Below are positions 6,539 to 13,112 of a DNA stretch of 13,112 bases, piece by piece. Origin of the DNA: an uncultured Bacteroides sp. (GTDB taxonomy: Bacteria > Bacteroidota > Bacteroidia > Bacteroidales > Bacteroidaceae); assembly GCA_958477465.1 (NCBI GenBank), contig CAUEFX010000085.1, positions 1-13,112 of the forward strand. The letters run 5' to 3'. Below the pieces are notes generated by a model. It was not told where the DNA came from. It saw only the letters and a list, made by a program, of their open reading frames with translations, and ran no database searches. Each line of letters begins with the position of its first letter. The first letter of the stretch is position 1. The position numbers were made by a program, and so were the translations under genes.

Positions 6539-9184
6539 TTATTTCTTTTCTGTACTTTCAAAAAGGCGTTGTTGCAGTTCCACCTGTTTCATCTCATTGA
6601 TACGTTCTTGTTCTTCTTTGGCAAGACGTTCTACTTCATTCATATCGATTTCACCTACAGCCTCTATATCGAATCTTTCCGTTTCTGCCGGTATGCGTAA
6701 TTCTTTATAAATGGCAGGACGATCAGCCGGAATGGTGGTAAATTCGATAGTAGCTGTCGGATGAATTTGGATGCCGGGGTGCAATAAACGGGCAGTGACT
6801 TTTACTTTTCCCGCTTTATTGGTGGTACGTATCAGAGCCGGTGCCGTTCCCCAACGACTGACTCTCGGGTTGGCCTCGATGTCACGGCCGCCTATTAATT
6901 CTCCCTCACCTTCTACCTCAAAAACAACAGTTTCCTGTGAAAGACGTTTTACATAGCCATCCTTGTCGGTAATAGAGGCGATGACTGTAACGATGTCTGA
7001 ACCGTTGGTTTGAAGAGGAAGTCCGGAGTCAATAGTCAATACTATCTTTTCATTTCGTTTGGACGGCATGTTCTTGGCTGTGGCTACTACTTTTCCACCG
7101 ATGAATCCCTCGGCTACAATGCTGCACTGTTCCGGTTTGTTTGCCCGGTGTAGTGCACGTATTTCTACAAAATTATACGCATTTCTGAATATGATGGGAG
7201 GATGGCGGATGCCTTTTTCCTCAAGTTCAGGTGCTTGTGTCAGGCTCGTTTTTCCATTGACGGTGATACGGACACTGTCACAGTTGGAATAGACCACAAT
7301 GTCTTCCGGAGAAAATGGAGTCATGGCATTGGCTATATATACCATTGGTCCACTGTCTGCCTGAGAGAGTTTAACGGCTGGATCACGCTGGCTCATCCAC
7401 ATGTAGTAAGAGTATTTGGGTTGGCGGAATGCATCCATAATACCTCCCCAGAACGGATCGGGGTGATAGCCGCGCTGGTGGTCGAAAGAGTGCCATAAAG
7501 TTCCGCCAATATGCCCTTTGGGAGCCTTGTAGAATTGATCAATTGTCAATGAACCTTCATATTGTTTGCGTGCATAGTGCTGTGCTTGGCGGATTTGAGG
7601 AACTTCTCCCCACTCACGGGCCACACGGCTATAAGAATTGTGTGAGTTCCAGTCGTCCACGCAGTCTCCGAATTCACGAGTGAAACAAGATTTTCCTAAA
7701 TTCAGATAGTAATCTTCATTTTTGGGGGCTGTATAAATAACATCATATTTATAAGCTCCTTTACTTTTGTCGTCAATGCTTGCATAACATCCCGGATACG
7801 GATATTCTTCATGGGTAGCATTGTAAGCATTCAGGGCGAATGATTCTGGGAAAGCCGTTTCGTTCAGAATAGGTTCCCACATGATAACAGAAGGATGGTT
7901 ACGGTCACGGCGTATCATGTTGCGTATATCGGAGATAATCCTTTTCTCAAAAATCGGATCGGGATTCCAGTATTGCCATCCCGGAGTTGCTACAATGATG
8001 AACATACCTAATTCGTCGCAGGCATCCATAAAAGCAGGATCTTGCGGGTAGTGTGCCGAACGTATGATGCGACATCCGGCATCACGCAGCTTTTTCACAT
8101 CCAACCATTGCAAATTGTTGGGTACGGCATTGCCGATGTAGGCATAATCCTGATGGCGGTTTACTCCCATTAACTTATCTTCAAACGGCTTTCCATTGAT
8201 ATACAGTCCGTCTGCTCCGCGAAATTCGATAGACCGGATACCGATACGCGAAATGACCTCATCGCATACTTTGCCATTGCAGTATACCACTGTTTTAAGT
8301 TGATGCAAATTGGGACTGTCCGGATGCCAAAGGGCCGGTCTTCTGACAGATAATTGTTGTATTACATCACCGGATTTCCCTGCTGCCAGTCGCAGGCTGG
8401 TCTTGCTGGAAGCGACTTGCTTCCCGTTTGCATCAAGGAGAGTATTTTCGATTTCTATTTTTTCTCCTGTAAGTCTTTCATTGGCTATGTGGGTTTTGAC
8501 ATTGACTTTGGCTTTCTGTTCGGATATATCCTCATAACTGACAAATATACCTCCGCTTGCTGTTTGTCCGGCAGCATTTGCATCGGTGATATGAATGTCA
8601 TTGGTGCTGATAAAGTAACAATCACGATAAATTCCTCCAAAAACAGAGAAGTCCATGGTATACTGTTTGCGTCCGGGAGGAAACGACGAATCATCGCTGT
8701 TATCGGCACATACAGCTATTACTACATCATCACCCGCCTTTACACCCGCTTGAGTCAGATCTATTACGATAGGAAGAAAACCACCGAAATGTTCTTTTAC
8801 TTTCAGTCCGTTTATGTAGAAGCTACTTTTCCCCATGATGGCTTCGAAATAGATGGAAAGGCGTTTCCCTTGATATTGGCTACCGATGGTAAAGTGTTTG
8901 CGATACCAGGCAGGGCCTTGGTAATTACGTGAACCGCTGGCTTCGGATGGCATAAGTTCTACGGTGTGAGGAAGATTTACAATCTCCCATGCCTGATCAT
9001 TGAATTCTTTTAGGAAGGCATCAGTTTGAGATCCACGATGGAATCTCCAACCTGGATTAAAATCAAGAATATTCCGTTCGGAATTGCCCGTGGAAAAGAA
9101 TCCGGCGGCCGAGAATCTTTCCAGGGAATGTACAGTATGGCATATAACCAAAAGAATGAGGATAAGGAGTGTTTTTCTTTTCAT
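6539..9184 (-). CDS. Secreted GH2 family beta-glycosidase
   Basis: 881-residue exported glycoside hydrolase. I chose the ATG at 9184 (MKRKTLLILILLVICHTVHS) because it starts the signal peptide; the upstream in-frame codon is TTG. The N-terminal sugar-binding sandwich (about 35-195) carries FNPGWRFHRG, VNLPHTVE, GPAWYRK and FGGIYRD. An immunoglobulin-like domain follows (about 200-320). A TIM barrel then begins at KLMGVNRHQDY. Acid/base Glu442 lies in WEPILNET and the probable nucleophile Glu504 in FTREFGD. Ig-like domains at about 620-815 precede a charged, coiled-coil-like tail (EVERLAKEEQERINEMK). The family covers beta-galactosidases, beta-glucuronidases and beta-mannosidases. The sequence does not decide between them by eye, although the overall form resembles Bacteroides polysaccharide-locus beta-galactosidases. 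It is the last gene of the right-hand operon. Confidence 0.9.
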   Translation of the reverse strand: MKRKTLLILILLVICHTVHSLERFSAAGFFSTGNSERNILDFNPGWRFHRGSQTDAFLKEFNDQAWEIVNLPHTVELMPSEASGSRNYQGPAWYRKHFTIGSQYQGKRLSIYFEAIMGKSSFYINGLKVKEHFGGFLPIVIDLTQAGVKAGDDVVIAVCADNSDDSSFPPGRKQYTMDFSVFGGIYRDCYFISTNDIHITDANAAGQTASGGIFVSYEDISEQKAKVNVKTHIANERLTGEKIEIENTLLDANGKQVASSKTSLRLAAGKSGDVIQQLSVRRPALWHPDSPNLHQLKTVVYCNGKVCDEVISRIGIRSIEFRGADGLYINGKPFEDKLMGVNRHQDYAYIGNAVPNNLQWLDVKKLRDAGCRIIRSAHYPQDPAFMDACDELGMFIIVATPGWQYWNPDPIFEKRIISDIRNMIRRDRNHPSVIMWEPILNETAFPESFALNAYNATHEEYPYPGCYASIDDKSKGAYKYDVIYTAPKNEDYYLNLGKSCFTREFGDCVDDWNSHNSYSRVAREWGEVPQIRQAQHYARKQYEGSLTIDQFYKAPKGHIGGTLWHSFDHQRGYHPDPFWGGIMDAFRQPKYSYYMWMSQRDPAVKLSQADSGPMVYIANAMTPFSPEDIVVYSNCDSVRITVNGKTSLTQAPELEEKGIRHPPIIFRNAYNFVEIRALHRANKPEQCSIVAEGFIGGKVVATAKNMPSKRNEKIVLTIDSGLPLQTNGSDIVTVIASITDKDGYVKRLSQETVVFEVEGEGELIGGRDIEANPRVSRWGTAPALIRTTNKAGKVKVTARLLHPGIQIHPTATIEFTTIPADRPAIYKELRIPAETERFDIEAVGEIDMNEVERLAKEEQERINEMKQVELQQRLFESTEKK

Positions 9185-9236
9185 ATTGTTTTTATTCAAT
9201 AGTATTATATAATGCGGATGCGGGGATGCATGATAC

Positions 9237-9266
9237 CGGATTCAGAACTTATTCGGCCTGAATCCG
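9237..9266 (-). other. Intercistronic hairpin between the GH74-like and GH2 genes
   Basis: CGGATTCAG (9237-9245) and CTGAATCCG (9258-9266) form a perfect 9-bp stem with a 12-nt loop, about 50 nt before the GH2 start. No U-tract follows, so a strong terminator is unlikely. A role in mRNA processing or differential expression is possible. The gap here (138 nt) is the longest in the operon. Confidence 0.45.
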
Positions 9267-9322
9267 ATCTTTAAACCGTTCTCTTCCGGATAACTTATGT
9301 TGTTTGTTAAAAGAGAGGCCTT

Positions 9323-11635
9323 TTACTTTTGCGACAAATCGAAATACAGGACACCATTTCCTGCTGTTGCTACATAGATCCGTTGCTGGCCGACATTGGC
9401 AACAACAGTTAGGAACCGGGCACAACCGATGGAATAATCATAAATGTTGTTCCAAGAACTACCGTTGTCATCGCTGATCCATAAGGCGGTATCAGTATCT
9501 CCTAACGGATGATTGGAGCAACCCACTGCCATCAGCTCTTCACCTTGCTCATTGCGGTTTATTGATATGGAAGATGCATTGCAGATTGGGCTGTTGCCTA
9601 ATTCTATTTGTTTCCAAGTGTTTCCAAAGTCGCTGCTTTTCCATAAACCTTTATTCCAGAAACCGGCATAAACGACTCCCGTACGGTATGGATCAGCATA
9701 GACAAATTGCAATACCTCATTCTTCTGCTTGTTAAAAGGAAGCCCGCTTCCTATGTTTTCCCAACTATGGCCTCCATCGAGTGTACGATAGATACCGGTG
9801 GTCCATTCACCGGCATATAATACACCGGCTTGCTGAGAGTCGATAGCTAACATTTGTCCCGTACCACATCCGTTCTTGTACTGGTGATTGACAATCGGAG
9901 TCAGGTCTCTGTCTATCTTGAATTCATCTTCGGGAACCGACTTTAATTTGCCGAAAGAATTGGCTTCAGTGGCATTCCATGTCTCTCCCCAGTCGTTGGA
10001 AACATAGATGCCGGGACGGTATTGCGAACGGGAATCTCCTTCCACATACGCCCAAAAACGCCCTTTGACAACGGGATCTTCTTTGATGTCCTGAATAAAA
10101 TTTTTATTCTTCATCTCCCATGTTATTTTTGCTGTTTTTCCGTTGTCATCGCTTTTGTATAACCGGATGTATTCTCCTTTTCTTTCGGCAACAAATAGCA
10201 ACAGGTCCGGATTAGAACGGGACAGGCATATCGTGCGTGCCGGACTGTAATTGGCTGAAATGGTGGCAAATGTCTTTCCACTGTCGGTAGATAAAGCAGG
10301 AGCGTGGTCACATACTCCGGAAATGAGCTGATTGGGGTGTGACGGGTGTTGTAATAGAGTCTCACAACAGATAATTCCGATTCCTTTAAAATAGTTGCCA
10401 CAGTAGTTTTTTCCCAGATCTTCGGTAATTGTTATTCCCCACCAGTTGGCAATATACAATTTGTTCGGATTGGTATTATCCGGCAGAATATGTGATATGC
10501 GGGAATCACCCAATCGTTTCGTGTCATTTCCATGCCATGCGGGGAAGTTGGATAAGTTCTCCGAACTGCAATCCGGAGAGATTAACTGCCAGGTGTTTCC
10601 TTTGTCGGCAGAACGGTAAATGGGTATATCCGCCTCTCCCGATGGAATCATTTCGGCCGCATAGAATACGGATGGTTCGAGAGAGGATTGCACTAAGGTA
10701 CGATAACAGTTTTCGGAGGGGAGGTCGGGGATGAGCTTAAATGATTTTCCACCGTTCACGCTGCGATAGACTCCAGCATCAGCAGTAAACAATACCGTGT
10801 TTCCATGATCCGTGACAATCATTTCGTAGATAGCTGCCAATTTATTATTCTCGTATAGAACCTGCCAGCTTTTTCCACAATCATCCGACATGTATATACG
10901 GGTTTTGTTATGCCTTCTGAAATCCTGCAATGATCTGGGGTCTTTGCTGAATCGATAAGATTTCGGATCCCTGCTGTATTTATCGGAGATCGTACAAACA
11001 TAAATACGGTTGTCGCAATATTGCACAGAAGACATACGTTCTCCTTCTAATCCTTTACATTCCCATGTCTTGCCACTGTCATGGCTTATCCAAAGGCCTT
11101 TGGAGAAAGTTCCGGCAGCGACCTCGTTTTTCTTATCCGGATTGAAAACAAGAAGTTCTCCAAACATACGCGTCGGGCCATTGCCATAATAATCGAGTCC
11201 GTCTTTTACCAGATACCAACTTTCTCCACCGTCATCGGAGGCATGGATACGACCGGTAAAATGAAAGCTGCGCACGTCACCGGACGCCCGTAACAGATGC
11301 TTGTTGTTGAATGGGTCTATGGCAAGAGAGTGGCAGTAATGGTCGCTCATCTTTGTCATACCGGAGTTTTTTACAGTCCAGCTTTTTCCGCCGTCCACAC
11401 TTTTAAAAATACCGGCCACATCACTTCGGGCATATAGAATGTTGCTGTCTTGGGAATCTTGTACGATACCGGTTATGTATCCGCCGCCACCCATGTCGGA
11501 CTGGTAAACGGTAATATTTTGATCTCCTTTATTATAAGAACTTAGTTTTACGGATGAAACCTGACTGTAAGTTGCTGATGAATAACATGCAAATAATGCT
11601 ACCGTTAGAAATAGTTTGTTCATTGTAACTTTCAT
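9323..11635 (-). CDS. Secreted GH74-like tandem beta-propeller glycoside hydrolase with Asp-box repeats
   Basis: 770-residue exported protein. The frame opens at 11686, but the ATG at 11635 (MKVTMNKLFLTVALFACYSSATYS) starts a proper signal peptide, and the ATG at 11623 is also possible. The N-terminus MGGGGYITGIV...ILYARSDVAGIF matches the start of GH74 endo-xyloglucanase-type propellers, with Asp72 at the first catalytic position. LISGVCDHAP near 437-446 resembles the second catalytic segment (Asp443). Thirteen Asp-boxes (SxDxGxTW-like) run from about residue 79 (SVDGGKSW) to 721 (SDDNGSSW), consistent with two seven-bladed propellers. Sialidase (GH33) is less likely because no FRIP motif precedes them. 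GH74 enzymes cut beta-glucans such as xyloglucan, but similarity here is too distant to assign a substrate. The gene sits between a five-bladed hydrolase and a GH2 enzyme in one operon. Confidence 0.75.
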   Translation of the reverse strand: MKVTMNKLFLTVALFACYSSATYSQVSSVKLSSYNKGDQNITVYQSDMGGGGYITGIVQDSQDSNILYARSDVAGIFKSVDGGKSWTVKNSGMTKMSDHYCHSLAIDPFNNKHLLRASGDVRSFHFTGRIHASDDGGESWYLVKDGLDYYGNGPTRMFGELLVFNPDKKNEVAAGTFSKGLWISHDSGKTWECKGLEGERMSSVQYCDNRIYVCTISDKYSRDPKSYRFSKDPRSLQDFRRHNKTRIYMSDDCGKSWQVLYENNKLAAIYEMIVTDHGNTVLFTADAGVYRSVNGGKSFKLIPDLPSENCYRTLVQSSLEPSVFYAAEMIPSGEADIPIYRSADKGNTWQLISPDCSSENLSNFPAWHGNDTKRLGDSRISHILPDNTNPNKLYIANWWGITITEDLGKNYCGNYFKGIGIICCETLLQHPSHPNQLISGVCDHAPALSTDSGKTFATISANYSPARTICLSRSNPDLLLFVAERKGEYIRLYKSDDNGKTAKITWEMKNKNFIQDIKEDPVVKGRFWAYVEGDSRSQYRPGIYVSNDWGETWNATEANSFGKLKSVPEDEFKIDRDLTPIVNHQYKNGCGTGQMLAIDSQQAGVLYAGEWTTGIYRTLDGGHSWENIGSGLPFNKQKNEVLQFVYADPYRTGVVYAGFWNKGLWKSSDFGNTWKQIELGNSPICNASSISINRNEQGEELMAVGCSNHPLGDTDTALWISDDNGSSWNNIYDYSIGCARFLTVVANVGQQRIYVATAGNGVLYFDLSQK

Positions 11636-11692
11636 ATCTGTTTTTTGAGTAATTGGGTTTATCATAAGTTTAGATTGAACGTCCATGGCCTG

Positions 11693-12817
11693 TTATCTGG
11701 CAATCGGAATCACCATGTTCCATGAACAGGTCGCATTCTCAAATCCTCCGGGACCGTCCATTGTCGCGAAAAATATATAGGCAGGCTTGCCATTCTCAAA
11801 CAGGATAAACGGGCGTTCCAATTGTCCCTGAACCGTGACTGTGCCGTCTTCCCATTCCACGGTTTTGGAGTAAGCCTGTGCGTCTTTGTCTACAGTCCAG
11901 CGAATACCATCTTGGGAGTGTGCCATCGCTCCGGCTTTGGATTCAATGGTATATTTCCCCACATGGTCTTTGAAAATGATGTGGTATCCGTCTTTATCTT
12001 TCCATAAGAACGGATCTTCGGCTTCTCCCTGGCCGTTTACCTGAAAGATGGGCTGATTGTTGTTCTGTACTTCGTAAGGGCCTTCTATATGCTTTGCTTT
12101 GGCAATTCCCAATGCCATGTCGGAATACTTGTCATTGCCGATATATTCCCTTCCTTTAAATATCATTGTCACCGATCCGTCTTCTTCTACAATGGGAGAG
12201 GGGTTTGAGGTCAGAAAACTGTAAAAAGTGTTGGGTTTCGTCTTTAATATGGGTTCGTCAAGGCGTGTCCAGGGACCGTAAAGTGATTTTGATTTGGCGA
12301 TGCCTATTCTCTTGTTACTACGGGCTACGATACACCAGGGGCTGTCCAAGGTAAGTTGCTCGGCGGTAGGGGTATCAAAGGGGTGAGTCGATCCCATATA
12401 GATCAGGTAGTAAGTGTCTCCGTATTTTAAAATTCGGGGATTATGAGCCGAACGTCCGTCCCAATATTGGGCGCCTCTCTCTTTTAATGCGATGTCCGAC
12501 AGCCGGTAGGGACCTTGCGGTACATCGCTGGTGGCATGCACAATCTCCGAGGCGACCATCCATCCCGGATGGAAAGGGAGAGACTTGGGAAAACGGGATA
12601 CGAATATATGGTATTTGCCATCTTCTCCTTTGATGACAGAACTGCCCCATACCCACCAGCCTTCACATTCGAAGGCCGGTGTTTTATAGGCTTTCCCGAG
12701 TTTATGGAACAACGGGTTCTGTGATTCAGCTTTTTTTTGTTGTACCTCTTGTAAGGTCTGGGCATATAGGGGCGTTCCTATCAGAAGACATAGGATGAAT
12801 AGGATTCTGTTTTTCAT
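11693..12817 (-). CDS. Secreted five-bladed beta-propeller glycoside hydrolase (GH43/GH32-like superfamily)
   Basis: 374-residue exported protein. The ATG at 12817 opens a clear signal peptide, MKNRILFILCLLIGTPLYA, cleaved before Gln20. The rest shows the blade pattern of the five-bladed propeller hydrolases: WWVWGSSVIKGEDGKYHIFVS (54-74), SAHNPRILKYGDTYYLIYMG (123-142), SNPSPIVEEDGSVTMIFKG (204-222), AEDPFLWKDKDGYHIIFKDH (266-285) and LERPFILFENGKPAYIFFAT (333-352). AEDP (Glu267, Asp268) and HNP are the likeliest active-site positions. The family-level GH number cannot be fixed by eye. It may belong to one of the unassigned GH43-like groups common in Bacteroides. It starts 18 nt after the PL8 stop, and 57 nt separate it from the next gene, so co-transcription is very likely. 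Confidence 0.8.
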   Translation of the reverse strand: MKNRILFILCLLIGTPLYAQTLQEVQQKKAESQNPLFHKLGKAYKTPAFECEGWWVWGSSVIKGEDGKYHIFVSRFPKSLPFHPGWMVASEIVHATSDVPQGPYRLSDIALKERGAQYWDGRSAHNPRILKYGDTYYLIYMGSTHPFDTPTAEQLTLDSPWCIVARSNKRIGIAKSKSLYGPWTRLDEPILKTKPNTFYSFLTSNPSPIVEEDGSVTMIFKGREYIGNDKYSDMALGIAKAKHIEGPYEVQNNNQPIFQVNGQGEAEDPFLWKDKDGYHIIFKDHVGKYTIESKAGAMAHSQDGIRWTVDKDAQAYSKTVEWEDGTVTVQGQLERPFILFENGKPAYIFFATMDGPGGFENATCSWNMVIPIAR

Positions 12818-12835
12818 GTCTTACTCCATTTGTTT

Positions 12836-13112
12836 TTATCTCTTGTGAAGTTTTATTTCCAGGCTTGCCGCATCCGTACAGGTGAATTCCAATACGGTTT
12901 TCTGCTTATCTGCGGAGAGTACCTTACAGTAAGGAGTTGCGTCCGGTTCCCATTTCCCTTTCAACTCGATGCGTACCGGTATGGGCTGGCTCGGGTTTCC
13001 TATCCAGGGACGGGAGTAGATACTGCGTTCGATGCGTTTCCCCTGTTCGTCGTATATATCGTCAGAAGCCCCTCTGTATAATGCCAGATCCGGCTGGCAT
13101 ACGGTGAGTACC
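12836..13112 (-). CDS. PL8 (chondroitinase ABC-like) polysaccharide lyase, C-terminal fragment cut by the window edge
   Basis: The last 91 codons of a minus-strand gene; the stop TAA is at 12836-12838. VCQPDLALYRG, then RIERSIYSRPWIG, then PVRIELKGKWEP and a final LEIKLHKR match, in order and spacing, the C-terminal beta-sandwich of chondroitinase ABC-like PL8 lyases. Proteus ABC I ends similarly, with VNVTLTINGKW and a final EIKLSPLP. The catalytic domain lies outside the window, so activity cannot be judged. It is a different gene from the PL8 lyase at the left edge, which runs the same way but is cut at its 3' end. It heads the visible part of the right-hand operon and would supply the initial backbone cleavage. 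Confidence 0.7.
   Translation of the reverse strand, partial: VLTVCQPDLALYRGASDDIYDEQGKRIERSIYSRPWIGNPSQPIPVRIELKGKWEPDATPYCKVLSADKQKTVLEFTCTDAASLEIKLHKR

Noticed and set aside
8354..8932. 192-codon plus-strand open frame
   Set aside because: Antisense to the GH2 gene, Cys/Phe/Tyr-rich and without a domain. The GH2 frame is fully supported by conserved motifs.
9323..11635. Assignment as a GH33 sialidase
   Set aside because: Asp-boxes alone are not diagnostic. There is no FRIP motif or arginine triad pattern, there are 13 boxes rather than about four or five, and the N-terminus resembles GH74.
11636..11686. N-terminal extension of the GH74-like gene from the ATG at 11686
   Set aside because: It would put 17 polar residues before an evident signal peptide. 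The ATG at 11635 (or 11623) gives a normal secreted N-terminus.

Overview
The window looks like a chromosomal segment of a gut-type Bacteroides (Bacteroidota). The signs are Bacteroides-style promoters (TAnnTTTG at -7 with TTTG at -33), A-rich rather than Shine-Dalgarno leaders, and a high density of secreted polysaccharide-degrading enzymes with N-terminal signal peptides. No SusC/SusD pair, regulator, sulfatase, unsaturated-uronyl hydrolase, tRNA, rRNA or CRISPR array is visible.

Left block (1-3263, minus strand, cut by the left edge): the first 1087 codons of a very large secreted polysaccharide lyase of the chondroitinase ABC-like PL8 type. Three CBM4/9-like beta-sandwich modules precede the lyase N-terminal domain. 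The first two modules are a 651-bp tandem duplication, and 353 bp inside it are identical between the copies. Upstream lies a ~1.2 kb gene-free region (3264-4467). It holds a candidate -7 element, a 21-bp-spaced direct repeat that may be a regulator-binding site, and a compact cluster of nested inverted repeats (3769-3967).

Middle block (4468-6251): a plus-strand glycosyltransferase-like gene converges, with a 20-bp gap, on a minus-strand LpxL/HtrB-type acyltransferase. Both look like cell-envelope (lipopolysaccharide or capsule) functions unrelated to the flanking catabolic genes. A good two-part Bacteroides promoter drives the acyltransferase. A 66-bp MITE-like palindromic element separates this block from the operon to the right.

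Right block (6539-13112, all minus strand, cut by the right edge): a probable operon transcribed right to left. Its order is a PL8-type lyase (C-terminal 91 residues only), a five-bladed beta-propeller hydrolase, a GH74-like tandem beta-propeller protein with 13 Asp-box repeats, and a GH2 family beta-glycosidase. The three genes with visible N-termini carry signal peptides.

A reasonable model is that the lyase cuts a uronic-acid-containing polysaccharide, the propeller enzymes process the backbone or side chains, and the GH2 enzyme trims exposed beta-linked sugars. The target glycan cannot be named from this window.
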